NCBI GenBank assembly: GCA_024734555.1
Contig: JANPWX010000054.1
Span: 5,627,057-5,691,056 of the forward strand
DNA from: Trochalopteron elliotii
Taxonomy: Eukaryota > Chordata > Aves > Passeriformes > Leiothrichidae
Direction of reading: 5' to 3'
DNA length: 64,000 bases
The translations under genes were made by a program, and so were the position numbers. Of the stretch, positions 12,327-27,300 are shown piece after piece (within the stretch, counting starts at the first letter, position 1; every line of letters begins with the position of its first letter). The notes beneath the pieces were generated by a model. It had not been told where the DNA came from. It did no database searches and saw only the letters and a program-made list of their open reading frames with translations.

Positions 12327-15300
12327 GTAAGTAGCCACCAAAAGGGTTTTTACTTCCCATGGTTTTACTGCATTAGTATCTGGATTGGTGCTCTCTCATG
12401 AAATTCTACCTCTGTCTGATTCAAGATTGAGATGTAGTCTCAAGATGCATTTATTTTACTGGCAATATTCATTCATTAAAGATGTTGCTCAATAGGGATA
12501 TTCTCTGTTTCTAAATGAGAGCACTTGTTAGAAAGATAAAGCCATCTTGAACTCAAATAAGTGCCTTAAGAACCAATTAAAAGCAGCATTTGCCACAGAA
12601 TTTTCATACTTCTAAGCTGCTTTAGCTCTAATGCAGCCAAGATTAACTACTAACCAGCTCCTACCTAGGGAAGCAGACCTGAAAACAGCTTTTGTAATTT
12701 TTCCCCCTAATTTTCTATGCGTATCCTAGTTAGGCCATCAGAAAAAGAAACTACAACCCAAAATAGATTTTAATTAAAATACTCTCTTTCTAAAGACATT
12801 TTAATGGGCCAGTGTTGTAATAATGTATGTTCTCGAGCCTGAAAATGATTTTGCAACTGGTTGAATATCCTCAGTGCAGTCCTCATAGCAAATACTACCT
12901 ATATATAACTCTAGGGTATGCAGTAAGAATCTGAACCTGGGATATTAAGATATCACTTTATCACTTAAAATTACTCTCTGTGCCCGTTAACAAAAGATAC
13001 TATTGAAACAAGTGGCCAAAGATCAGAGAGTCTATATAACTTATATTCTATTTGAGCTCTGAAAAAGCAGCAGCTATGACAGAAGTATCCCAGCACCTGG
13101 AAAAACTAATAAGGGAGCAGGAAACTGCAAACGCTGTTAACTTGTAGGTCAAACTTAATGTTTATTGTAGTGGGCCATGCTATATCTTGTATGTTTCTCA
13201 GTCTAATTTGTGTAGAACATTTTATTTTGGTCTCACTGAAATCACACTAAAGTTCCTCCAAGGTCCCGCATATAACACCACACATCCTCACAATTTTTAT
13301 CCACAGAAAAGGGACTCTCCATGTGAGAGTTCAGTGGGAATGTGCAGAATTGCCATCAATCATCAGTATGGGATTAAAAAGCAAAACCAGCATGGTTTAC
13401 TCTTCCAGCTCAGAAGTAATCCTAAACCTTATATTTAAATATGGCTAACATACAATTGTGCTGCCAGTACCAAATCCTTTCTAAGACTCGAGGGATAACC
13501 ATTGTTAGACATTAAATCTCCATTCCACACCCCCAAATACATATTGTAGAACAGATGCACAGAAAAAAGCAGTGGGTAGAGCTGGCGTGGTGTAACAGTG
13601 GAATGAATAGGTTTAGGCTGATCCAAGGAGTCCTTTCCTTGTCTTTTGTGTGATACTGGAATATGGTTACTTGTTACTTGGATTTCAGGAATGTAGCTAC
13701 TGTTTTTTAAATAGCTGCTAATGCACATCCCTGATTATACCTTGCAACATAGTATCTATTTATAACACAGCTACTCTGAAAACAGTTCCATAAAGTGGGT
13801 ATTACTTAAGGGGTCTACAGCTTCCTTTGGAATGCTGCTAGTTTCCATGGTGCTCTCCCTTCATACCCCACACAAGAGTGCATTACAAACCAAGCAGCCA
13901 TAGACCCCACCCTGCAAGCTGCAGTTCAAATAGACAGCAAGATCACAGCTGAACATCCAACAGGAGCAGTGAAGGGGAACTCCAGGGAAGGAGAGATGGA
14001 CAACAGCATTAAACCAAATTCATCTCCTCTATGGCACAACACATACCTTTAGTTAAGCCAGATCACCCAATTTAGCTGAAAGGATTAATTATAAAATGAG
14101 TAGATAAATAAGCCCTGAAGAACATAAAGAAGAAGCTGTGTATGAGTCATCTTCAAACACAAGTTTTCTGTTTCCCTTCAGTTACATGTTATACTTCATT
14201 TCATGCTTGTTTGTCGTTTTAGGGGAGTTGCCACAGAGGGTTAGTGGTAGCCCTTGTGGCTGATATCCTGTCAGAAGAGTAGCCAGTCCTCTATGTTCAA
14301 CACAGAAGTATCAATACCTCTTAGTCTTATGTCTCTGACTACTCATCCAAAGAAAGGCAGCAAGGTATCACCAGTTAATTCTCACCTAGAGAAGCTGGTG
14401 CAGTATTGGAGTAGAGGTTACCTTAGTTTCAGAGTGACACAGTTGCAGTACTCATCCAAGTTTCCTGATCACTACATTTGAGCACAATGCCCAGAAGGCA
14501 TTGCTGCCTGTGTGCACATTGAGCTTATGATCACAGTAACCTTCTGGAGAGAGAAAAAGGGAGTGGGGGAGAGAGCAAACACACAGTGTCTTTCTGTGCT
14601 GGTAACAGAGGCAGAACAAAAATGTGTTTGTCATGTTGGCAGAACACGAGCCAGGCAAGGGAGGACAGGAAAGATAAGCGCCTACATTAGTGTGCTGCTC
14701 TTTTGAGTCTTGTTTGTGTGCAGGGACTTGCTCTGCACATAGGAAAATGTATACTCATGAGACAGAGGAGTTCAGGAGGTTAGGAATGGAATGTACCAGT
14801 CTGCAACCCTTGTGCCCAAGCAAGAAAATATTTGAAGAAAATATTTCACAAACACAAAGTTCCAGAATGAGCAGTGAGTGCACACAGAGAAATTTTACTT
14901 TTTTTTTCCCCTTCTCGAGAAGTCATCAGTGCATTCTTGGGTCAGAGAGTAACAATTCCTTCTTTAGTCTTGTTCACTCATGCCTTTTTTTTAATATAAT
15001 TCAGCTCATCTCTTAGCAACAACTTTAGGCACTAAAGGAATCTGGCTTCTTATTCTCTTGCAAAGCACAAGCCCCTTTTGTGTCTACTTAGGTTCTCCCA
15101 AGTGCAGAAAGGATTTTTTTTTTTTGCCTCCCCTCCCAGATACCTGTCACTTTCAGGATAAATGGGGCTTAACTTTCACTCTTATGGAAGCATTTTTTAA
15201 TCATTCTTTATCAAACCAGCTAACTTCAGAGCTAAATTTCCATCTCCAAATGATCCTCTTCATGGCTAGAGGACTGCCTGAGAGACTGTAGGTTTTTACA

Positions 15301-18300
15301 CTGTTATAACATTTAGCCTGTGTACAGTAGTGCAGATGCAGCAAATCACAGAAATCCTTGATCTAGGTAAGGCATGTGACGTTAATATGAAATCTTTACT
15401 ATCCAAAACAACTGTGTTCCTAGCCTCTGAGACCTACAGCTAAGCTGAAATGTATGGCTTAGTTCACTCTGAAATTTCTTTATTGGATAAGGAGTGGCTA
15501 CTAGCAGAGAGGCAAGGAAATGGGGGGGGGGGGGTCAGTACTGCTGTCATTTTTAATTTGCTTCTTAATTGTAGTCCTTGTCTGTGTCAGTAATAAAAGT
15601 ATCAAAAAACCCTTCAATTCGATACAAGTATAGTGTACATCAGCATATCTAAGTTGACCACAAAGGAAAAATTTTATTTTCCAAAGTAATGAACTTAGTT
15701 CCAGTTAAATGACTTTTAAAAATGGAATAAAAATACAGCAGATGGACTCCAGAAGGAATGATAATTTGTTTCTAAAACCTACAAGTTTGATGTTGTTTGA
15801 AAAAACATTGCATGGGTCCAGTCCAGCTATTACTGATTACAGAGGTCAGCAGGCCTAAAATGGAAAGTACACACAGTCATGGCCTGTATCATCCTGCATC
15901 TTTCCAGTTCAAAACTTTTATGAATATCCTATAAAACATTATTAAAGAAACCAAACAAAAGCACAGGTCATCTGTGTCACACTTTCCTTTCTGTGTGACA
16001 GCAGGGAAATAATGCTGTGAGTGGCCCTGTCTCAGAGTCACTCTGGATAAACACTGTGCCACATCACACACACTTCTACCAAGGAGACCAACGCTGGAAT
16101 TACTGTGAGAAGCAAAATTACATCTTTGCTTAAAAGAATGTGTTCCAGCTTATCAGAGCAAAGGTCACTGCCAGGGCAGTGTGGCTTAAGTTGTGGTTCC
16201 CTGCTACTGACACGGACAGACAGACATCTTTCAGACAAGCCCTCTCAACTCCCAAAGCAAGAATGTGGGGAAGGGATCAAAATGTCAAGTCCTTCCCCAC
16301 CCCCCCACTCATCTCATCTCTCAAATGCAAAATACAGTAAAAATTGAGGGCTGCTTCGAGTCTTCAGTGCAAAAAAATTCACACAACCCAGTGACAGCTG
16401 ACACACCCAACAGCTAAATTCCTGTTCCACACAGTCCAGACTCACAGTTTTAAGTTCAGGGACAACACTGATAGCAATGAACACATGAGATAGGTAGGAA
16501 GTCTGTCAGAGGATAACTAGGCATAGTTAAAGACACAAACACACATCCCAAATCTCACAACCCAACACAGTTCTTTCATTGCTTTCATTCTGAGTAGGGA
16601 ACATGTCAGTTTAGGAATCATTCTTGTATGCACAGGAATAGAAGATCTGATATGTTGTCCCATAACACAACCAAGTCCCCTTTTGTGACTCAGCTTAGCT
16701 TTTCAGCCTAATTTTAGTGCCCGTCACACATCACATACACTAGCACAGATTTTTATAGAATTGATGATCTTCAAGTTTTTGTCACCATAAATCTAAAAAT
16801 AAACTCTAAAGTTCTGGAGAGACATGAAATATCAAACAGAAGCTTAATTTCTTAGATTTCCAGGCATACTCTTGTGTGGGATGTTTGCAACTGTGCCATT
16901 ATGATTGTGAGGTGGCCCCACGGGGCATCTTCTGTGGGCATCAGTGGAAGCACTCAGGAACCTGACCCAAACTGCCCCTCCAGTCAGCCCTGCACCTCCT
17001 CTCTTGCTCCATCTCTAAACAACAAACAGGGCAAAGACTACAGGTGAACTCTGGTTTTGATTGTACAGAACTTATGCTGTTCCTAATGCAATACATGAAA
17101 CCCAGGACTAATGAGGTCTTCAGATCAGAATGAGCATTTTAAATGCCTCTGCTGTGTCACCCTTCCTTCTGTACTTTCATTAGCTTCCTTCAGAAGCTCA
17201 GCACAGAGTTGTATATTTAGATATATGTTTAATCTATTATATTTTTCCCTCACTCCCAGAACACCCAGTGACTTTTGGTTAGTGTTATTTATTTTGTTTA
17301 AAAAATTCCTTTTTCCCTGATATTTGGTGGTTAGTGCTAAATTTGTATTATAGGGCACACTGAGTACTAGAGAAGTGAAAACATTTTTCATTAATAGCAC
17401 ATTTAACTCTGATTAGAGAGAGAAATCACATAACCTCTTTGGGGTCATAAAGATACCATTCTTGTTTAATTATAAGCTTGTTTTAGAGACTGCAAACAGC
17501 AGAATTTGGTAGCTGATAGTAGAGATACCATATTTTAGACAACTGTTCCTAAGATTTCAGCTGTCTTAATTTACTTGCCCAGCCCAAGGTGGTAAAAGCT
17601 CACATTGACTATTTAAATGCACTTGGCTGTGTCCTGCAAAGTCATGGAAACATGGTCAAAGTAACAGTGCAAACATAACAAAGGTTAATTGAAATACAAT
17701 ATCAAGGAGATCCCCTGTAATTTCCCAACTCTAAATTTTACTAGAAAGCCCAAGGGAAAAATGGAAATACCTATGAGATGCTACTGTCATTAGTTAGGCA
17801 ATTACAGTCCAATATAGAAGCCAGGACCAAGACTAGGAAAAAAAATCATCCTCACTTCAATTAAACTATCCAGAATATGATAAAATGGATACGTGTCCAG
17901 AGTTACCACACAGAGCATCACAGCTTTTAAATTACAAATGGAGAGGCTATTTTTAATGGGACATCATCATTGTTGGTATTTATTAGCAGTGTTCATATTC
18001 AAAAGACTCTGAAACAAGCCCCAAATAAATAAAGTCAAACATTAAACTAAATTATTGTCCTGTGCCCCCAAACTAAGTGAAAACTTCTGTCAGTGATTGT
18101 GGGGAGAAAGGAATGAAAATCCCCATACATGAAGAAATTACAGCTGTGGTTTGGAATACATATGAAGCAGTTTCCTGCAGCTCAGTGAAAAACAATCACT
18201 CTTAAAGAAACAAAGCAGCATTAAATAGTGGTTTTTAAGAGTCATAACAGCCTACATTATGGGTATTTCATTTGTGGCTTTGGTAAACGATGACTAATTA

Positions 18301-21300
18301 GGCACACTGAGTCTGGCATTTTAAAAGGAAATAATTTGATAATTGGAAAATCCCCCAGTTAACAGCCTTGAAGCCTATAGCATTTCCTTTCAACAGAGCT
18401 AGAAACGACCAGCATTTCTCTGGTGACAGGAAAAATTATAGAGATTTTAAATGAAGGAAAGTTACATTCATAGTTTACAGATTAGTTTTTCCAAGGAAGA
18501 GGCATTAGTTTTGCTAAAGCTTTTCAACTTATTGTTTTCCTTTCTTTTTTCTCATTCCACAGAGAACTTACATCTTCACTTTCCTACTGAGCTCACGAGT
18601 CTTCATTCACCCACACGAGCTCCTGGCTAAAGTGGGGCAGATCTGCATTAAACAGAAACAGCAGCTGGAAACGGGGACTGAGGCAGAAAAGGTAAATGGA
18701 CCATTATGTCCCTCAGTTTCGTGTGCTGCTGTCATTTATTTTCCACTCTCTCCTTCTCATTGTAAAGCTAAATAGACTGATAAAGAATAATATTGAATTG
18801 TAATTGGCATTTGTTGCTGGATGCACTTGTATTTGGCTCTTTTTCTTTGAGGTATCCTTACTTCATTTGCTGGTCACATTTGCTAGAGGTTATGTCCTAC
18901 CTTAGCAGTCAGCTGCAGGTCCCTGGAGCAGTGCAGGGTGTACCTGCCATGAAACCTGCCCAGCAAGCTGGTTTGCACTTTGGAGCTTTCACCAAGTAAG
19001 GAAAATCAAATTCAAGAAAATCCTTTTCTCCAGTCAGCCTGACTATTAGAATTAACAATAACCTCTGCTAGGTTATTGTTGGGGTGTTTTAACTCAGTGA
19101 AACAGTAAATCAGAAAGTTACCTCTCACAAAAATTAGGAGATGCACTTATTTAAAATGGCAACCTGCACTTATATGTTTTATTACAGTCAGTTAAACCAG
19201 ACTTACATCCATCTAAGTGTCACCATTTGTAAAGGGTGTATTGAAAGACTTTTGACTGAAATTGAAGTTCCAGAAAAGTCCAAGCTGGGCAGCAAAGAAG
19301 AGTGACAGAAACAGGGTAGTACCAACAAGTGTTTAAAGACCTAAATTGTTCAAATCCTGGGCATGTTTTGGAACCTTTCTTCTCTGATGAGACATTACAT
19401 GCTCACATTCCTAATCTTCAGCACATCAATAGTCCCATTTTGTTTTCTCCTTGGTGTATCAGTACTCTGAGTGAGGAGCACAAAAAGCAGCTCTAGTTGG
19501 TCAATAAAGAGTTTTTGACAGCAATACTGACCTAAGGGCTTTTTCTTCCATACTACTCCTGATGTGCATGCCCTTATTAATGCCACAAAATTGCTCCACA
19601 GGACAAACTAACCATGGTGCAAAATGACTTTCATTCAGGTCAGTCTCCTGATCTACTCCCCGAATATCTGCATAGCTCATGCTGTAGGTGCTGGGGAAAA
19701 AACTAAGGGTCAGGGACATAAGGTGCCAGAACCACTGCATCCAGTTTTGTGCTCTGAGGTGATAACTGTCCCTAGCACCACTGCCAAACTTAATTTGTGA
19801 CTGAGCAAATTCTCCTCTGTAAGTTGTAATGGTTCCTCAGCAACATGTAACTAAACAACAGGGATAGGAACCTCTAAAAGATGCCAGGACCATCTGAAAT
19901 GTGAAATGAGTCCATCTGAGTTGTAGACATACATAGGGAAAGACTGCAGTGACTAGAAAGTGTCCAAATACATCTGTGAAATACTTGGATTTAAAATGAA
20001 TGGGATATAAGATGAAACTTTTGTGAATAACAATGCACTTTGGAGATTTTCAAATGAAAGCCATCTCTGGGGACTAAATCAGCTGGCTGTTTAGAGATAT
20101 AATGCTAATTGTAAAGTAGTATTAGTGTGGCTTCTCAGCAGATGTGTTAAAAAGTTGTGGCTTCCTGATAGAAATGAACTAGCATCACATCCTAATGTCA
20201 AACAGAGCAGCTCATATTCCAAACACCCACACTCTGACACCTTCTGCTGGCATCTTGGACCTGGGCCTACAGGAAAACAGCAGGCAGCAGGGTGACAATA
20301 AAACACTTCTGGGAGGTGGCTTTCATTTACATGCTTTTCTGATTGCTCTTTCTGTTATGCCCTTGATCCCTTCCTACCTCCTTAATATAAGTTGCAAATT
20401 TTTCCTGCCTTCTAAACACAAACTTCTTGGAAAATACTGCATGAACTTTTGACATTCCTCTCGAATTACTGCTTTACTGCCCTCTACTGCAAGCACCTGT
20501 ATGTTTTACAGAATAGTTTGGCCACTAGCATTTGCAAACATTTGTTTTATGTGGTAACAAATAAAATCCCATTTCACATACAGCACACAAACTCTTCACT
20601 CAAGATATTCTCAAGTATTCACAGTCATGATCTATTAAAGTATCATCAGCCACCAGGACCTTTTAATTAAGTGGCTGCATAGCAGGAAATAGCTGACAAA
20701 AGCAGTTAAAGCATCTCTGATAGAGTTTGCTTATGCAAATCTCCTTAAGACAAGCTGGGCAACTTGGTGCCAGGATAGCATGTGAGCTGAAAAAGCAGCA
20801 AGAAACCAGGTTTTGAGGATACACACCACAATACTTATCATTCTGTTGGTTTTGACATTACTGGCTAGCCAAAGAGTTCTACAGAAATACAACCCAGAGA
20901 AAAGTGGATTGCAAAGAAAAACACTCTGGGGTGTCTTGGAGCCTGCTTAGAGTCCTTTTAACTACTCATAAAAAGCAAGAATTTCACTGTTTAAGACATC
21001 AATTATAACATACAAGTCAGTAGTTAAAACTGACCATAGAGGAAAAAAATTAACTCTCTGTAAGTGTGTTAGAGATTGGAAAGTCTCAAAGAAGATTATC
21101 AGGGGAAAATCACTTGTATAGTATTATTGAATGGAAAAAAACCCTGTTGTTACACTCATGGTACATTTTTTCTGCAGCTTGAGTATTTTGTATATCTGAA
21201 GTTAAAGAAGTAAGAAATTAAAAGGGAACATAAAAGTTAGTTTCTATTAAGTTTGGTTTGTCTGTCTTGGAATATGTAAGTCCCTTCAAAAATTACTATT

Positions 21301-24300
21301 TCCCATGGGTTTTTTTGCCAGTAAGTCCTCCTTTTTAAAACCAAAAAATACTCATGTGAAAATACTCATGAGTGAAAAAATACTCATAACCAGGTCATTG
21401 CCATTAAATCTTTCCTACAAGCACAGTATTCCTGTTGCCCTCCTTTCTAATTGGGAGTTGTTTTCCAGTCCTGTATTTTCTCATGCAGAACAGGGTCAAT
21501 CCACAGAACACTTAAATTAATAGACTTATTTCTCTTCTCAAAGAAATATTTATGGGAGAAGTATTCCCATGGACTGCAGAGAACTCTGTCAGGCCTCACA
21601 AGGCTCATGTCTGGAGTAGGACTGGAGAAAAGTAGGTTGGTGGGTTTATTGCAAGCATGACAGAAAGGAAACTGTGCTGCTACCCACAGATCTGTGAGGT
21701 TTCCATCTGGGTTACCACATGCACCAAGCTTGTCACGCTGCTTTGGGCTTCATCAGAGTGCACATGAAACAGAAATCCCATGTTCTACTGCACTGAGGTC
21801 TTTTAGCATTGTTCTCAGAAAGTGTGCACCTTATTTTCATGAGTGTTAAAAAGCATCTGATGAAACATTAAGCTTTGTTAAGCCTGAAGAGTGAAACAGT
21901 TTGCAGTTTGTCTTGCAGCATGCCTGGCTTGCCATACAAAGAAGGCAAACCATAACTCCAAAATAGATACAAGAGATGGGAGGTCAGTGTTCATAAATCA
22001 CTGTGTTTTAAGCTGTACGTGGAGTATAATTTGGGGCAATTTGGCTGAGTAACTACAAGCACAAAGCTTCATTTTTCTCCTTCAAACCTTTTCCTTCTAT
22101 ATCAGTGCCTTAAAATACATGAAGCATAGCCTGGTGTTATGCTGCACCTACTTCAAATCATGACAGCTAGTGCTACCTCTTCAGTGGGCTCCTGGTCTTT
22201 AAGGAGCAATCTTACACACACCAGCATTAAAAAAGCATCAGCTATGACTGATTTAGTCTCTTCAGCTGCTGGGGTCAGTCTAGACAACCCATAAATTCTT
22301 TATGGACTGAGTGTTCATATGAAGATGCTTGCCACGGCCTAAGGTGAGATTTTGAAACCTTTCAGCCCTCACCACTCCTTTTTCCATTCCAAAAATTAAA
22401 AAGAAAGGATAAGTCAGGATGATTAATACTAAAAAACAGTTCTGTAGCAGCTTTTGGTAAACAAAAGTGGAGTAGGCACATACCTGTTAATGTTAATTGA
22501 ATGGAAGTGCACTCCCTGGCTAATTAATTGTCCATCACCACCTACAGATTATTCTTTTAATAATGTCAGGCTCCATGCATTTCCCAGCAAGTAAGTATAA
22601 ATTGGTTTTTTCCCCAAGGCAGATGACAGTGGGAGCTTGGAGGATAGGCAGCTATGATCTGGAACTCTGTCCCACACTGTTGAGAAATAGCTGCCAGGGG
22701 CACTGACAGACACTGCTTTGCAGGAATGTCCACTGCTGGCAAAAAGAAGGGTGATATTTTATTTTTGCCCTCCCTATGCAGCTATTTTGTGTTTACCTCA
22801 TTAGCTGCATCAATTAAATGCTCTCAATAAAAACAGGTAGGAAATGCATGGTAGCAGATAGCAGTTTGCAGGTGTTAAAAAAACTAAAACAACCCAAGAA
22901 AATTCCTTTAGACTTAGAAGGAGGCACTGGCTAATTGTCAGATTGAGGATTCAAGAGTGCATGGTTTAACTTCAGAATTCTTATCAATGATTATTAACAT
23001 TCTCATTGACTATATAATAGTGAGATATTTAAAAAAAAAAGCAGCAAAACAAAACCAGCTTAATTTCCTTGACCTCTGGTTTGGATTAAATAAACTGGGA
23101 GGTACCACGATGTTTTGGCAGGAGCTGCTGCCAGTATTTGGAAACATTCTCTCTCTTACACCAGTTGGTTGTGATGACACTGACATGCTCAGTGCCCTCC
23201 TGGGAAGGGCTGTGCTGTGCCTGTGGAGAGGGAACTGCTGCCTTCAGGGACCTCTGCACTTACACAAGTGGGGAGGAAGCACAAACAAAGCTCCCTCTTT
23301 CTCCTCAGTGCATCACAAGTTGGGTAGGAGGATAAATATAACCTGAATTAAGGTTTGATTCTTCTTGCTCATTACAAGTGTTCTTAGCACTCACACTCCC
23401 AATTTTACAAGACTGTTCCCTTGGATGTACTGATGCTGCTGTCCATTGATGTGATGGAGAGGGGAGCAATTGGCACCTAATTCAGGTCTAACTGATGAAA
23501 AGCCTTAGAAGATTCACAGGTAACAAAAAAAAAAATAGAAAAATACTCTTCCTGCCCTTTCTGTGGTTGATAGCTTTTTTGAACAAAAGCCAATACCTTT
23601 TGTTGTCAAAGTCTGTTTTGATTTAGACATCATGGAGAGAACACACACGTCTTTCCTGTCATTCATTTATTTAATATACAGCTCAGTCTGGATGGTCTGA
23701 TGAATTCTATAGAACAGAAATGTCTTTGTGAATGTTTCTCATGGAAGACAGTTGGTAGAGTACTGCGGTTTGTACACATTTGAATTCAAACACTACAGTA
23801 CTGCTGCCTCAGATGGCATAAATCAGCTTAAATCCCATGGACTTCAGTTAAATAAGTCACTTGAACTGTTCTGTCATCTTCCGATTTTATGGTTTTATAC
23901 AACTAACCTTGAAAATATCTTCAAAGTGTTTGGTAAGAGACATCACCAAGCTATCATGAAAGGAGGCTAAATGATGCCATTTAGGAATCTAGTGCACAGT
24001 TAAATATGTTCCTTTTTTTGTCCCCATCACCTACTATTAATGCAAAGTATTTTCAAGGATGTCTCTAGGTTTCTGTGAGCCTTTATCAGCCAATTTAATC
24101 TGCAGAAGGTCTGTAGTCAGTAATCAACTCATTCTTTCTTTCTAGGCAAAACTAAAATCCTTCGCTGCCAAAATCATTCAGCTCCTGAAGGAATGGACTG
24201 AAACCTTCCCCTATGATTTCCAAGATGAAAAATCCATGAAAGAGTTGAAGGAGATTGCTCACAGGATCACACAATGTGATGAGGTAGGGGTGAGAGGGAA

Positions 24301-27300
24301 AAAAAGTTAAGTGCTAAAGCAGTATTTGTCAAGTGTTACATGAACTGTGTCATGTCCTATACAATCCTGCAGGCAGTATTTTCTAAATGAACTCCAGCAG
24401 CAGTTTGCTAAGTTGTCAGGGTAACCACAGGACATAGGCTGCCTGATGGACTTAATGCTCCATTAGCAGGAGCTGTCTACGTCTAATCATGTAAGAAGAA
24501 GAGAGAAAATAGTTGTGGCACTATGAAAAATGTTTGTGGTGCAGAAGGAGAAAGAACAGTAACTATAATGGCTCAAGAGGATTTAATAATGAATTACATA
24601 CCATCCTTTGTACATTGTCACTACTGTGTATGTCTGAGTTCTGTTAGACACACCAACTAGTTGTATCACGTGTGCTCTTGGCCAAGGTGAAAGCGTTAAT
24701 TATTTAGCAGCTCATTCCCAGCTTCTAACAATAAAAAGCAGCTGGTTTATTGCAATGTTTCAGTTGACAGGCACAGTATTTCCACAAAGCAAGTTACCTT
24801 TGAGCTCTGCTAGCTGGTCCATCACCAGTCTTAACAGCTCTGGATTTCTAGCCCATGAAGAAAAGTAGGCCTTGAAAAAACCTAAAGCAAACAGATAAAG
24901 GGAATTGGAATAAAACAAGGGCTGCTCATTTTTGGGGGGGAACCAGGGGGAGGGGGAATTGCTGGGGTTTTTTTTGTTAGTTTTGGCTCTTTCCCAGCAT
25001 TGACAAAGCCTACACTTTTGGTTCATTGAGAAACTCACTGTTAACAGCAATAGACGGAAGAGTATAATCAAGAACTGCAAGAGAATTAATTGCAAAATGT
25101 TTGTACAAATGTGAAGTCTTACGTGTGTAGAAGCTTGTTACTGTTTTTAAACCCACAACTTCAAGATATTTTTGAGAACAATTAGGAGGAACCAGGAAGA
25201 CAGTTGTATTATGTGCTTTTGTTGATTCAAGTAGAGAGAAAATGAAGTACAACAGGTTTGACAGCAGAGCATGAATCAGGGATAGGACAATAGAGTGAGG
25301 TGTTACCAAGTCGTCAGAAGGAAGTATGTCAGTTTTGTTGCATCAGCAAAGATGTTTACATGGGTGCTAGATGAGAATGTCAGTGCCTCAGGAGGAGGGG
25401 AAGAGGAAACAGGACTATAACCTTCTCTTCTCTTTGCAGACAAGGACAGAGGGGTGGATGTTGGCAGAGATAGCACTGTGAAAGGGGGCTTGGCAGAGGC
25501 TTTATATTTAGCATCTCTATCTTAGTATTTCATTTGTCTGTTACTTTGAACTAGAAAGAAGTTGTGCCCTTTCTTTTTCTTCCCCTTCTTTCCCTCTCCT
25601 ATGTATGAATAATTCTCGTTTGAGAAAAACCCACCTTCATGGAATGGCTCAGTGCTGTGGTGTCCCAGGCATCTGATGGCATCCATTAATTACAGCACCA
25701 CCTCATTTACCCCCTTAACAAGGCTACCAATCAAGGTTCATCAGTGAAGAGCTATGCCTCATCTGACCCCCAGGAAATACTAATTTGACACTGACAAAAA
25801 GCAGCTCTCACTCTAAGTTTTTGTTAGCACATCGAATTACCCCTCCTACTATACTTCAGCATGGAATTATGGTAAAGGTTGGGGGTTTATTTTGCATTTT
25901 AAAGCTTTTTCAAATCCCCTTATGACTCTATTCTTCATACACAAGGTAGAAAGTCAACTAAGAACTCTCACAAAGCAGTCAGGTGTTGTCCTGGTGACAG
26001 CAACATACCAAATAGCTAAAGCTACAGCCAGGATTGCACCCCAAAATTAGTAAAAATCAACTCCAACAAGTACAAATCATTGTACAGTCACTGACTTATC
26101 TTCCAAATTTATATATCTTATCAATATCTGTTTAATTTCTATTTTCCCTCAGTTGTAGGGAAAATTAGGGTAAAACTAGTAATGAAAGGAAACTCTTAAG
26201 GACATTTGTTCTAAGCATTAAGATGCTAATAAATTCATAATAGTTTAAGTAAGCCATAGCTTTTCATTTCTGAGTTTCTTTCCTCACTTTTACATAATAT
26301 CTGCAATACTCTCAACCTATCTTCAAGTGTGATTTTGTGCAATCCTATCAGCAAGTTTGCTTCCTCCCAGACACGTGAGCAAGTCAGGCACAGTGGCTGA
26401 AGGCAAACCATTCACAGAGGAAAGCTCAGCATAAGAGAGAAGGAAGGAGAATTCTGCTTTGTTTTAGTCCCCTTCACCAGGCTCCCTTGGCATTTCTGAA
26501 CACTTGTAGCACAGTATCAGAAATTACTCCAGACAGCTGCTGTTCAGCAGTAATCCAGCCTCAAGATGAGCTACACTGCCTTCAGCTTTTCATTTGATTT
26601 CACTTGGGAGTCAGATTATTGCCTTGTAAAGCACCATTCTGACATCATTATTGCTTAATTATAACAGGCAATATACAAGTGTTTGGTAGTCATCTCTCAC
26701 ATCTGCTACATAATTTCAGTCACTGCTGCACATTAGTGTCTCCTTTGAATGGTCACAGAGTCATTGCAGCTCTTTCTAGCATGTCCCATTGACTGGCAGA
26801 AGTGAACCTTGTGGTTAACTTCAAGAAAAGTAATTTGCATGAAAGCCAGAGAAGGATTCTGTGAGGAAAAGGACTGTCTGGTTGAATTAATTTTCCTAGC
26901 AGCAAAAGAAACCTGGGTCACTTAAAGCAGACAGGATGGAGGAGTAGGAAAGCAATCAAGTTAGCTCTTTGGGGGTGATCACAGAGAAATGTCTACAGGA
27001 CACAATGGCAGAAAAAAAAATCACCTCAGTTGTCAAAACACTGAGCAGATGGATTGTGTTCCTGTGGCTTTACCTTTCATCAAATCCTTACAAATCTTAT
27101 ATTTAAAATCTGCACATGATAAACAGGAAAGGCATTTTAGTTGTCCAAGAACATGATGTATATTGTGCTCTTATATAAATATTTGGATGCTGTAGCTGTT
27201 CAAAGCTAAGTTAGGATGTTTTAGGGGTATATTCCTGGACATAATGTGAATTCCCTGGATTCTGCTTGACCTAGACAGACTGGATTCATCAGTGGGTCTG

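Noticed and set aside
22957..23346. 129-codon open frame in a RASGEF1A intron, same strand as the gene
   Set aside because: No domain or splice support; the hydrophobic start is typical of AT-rich chance frames.
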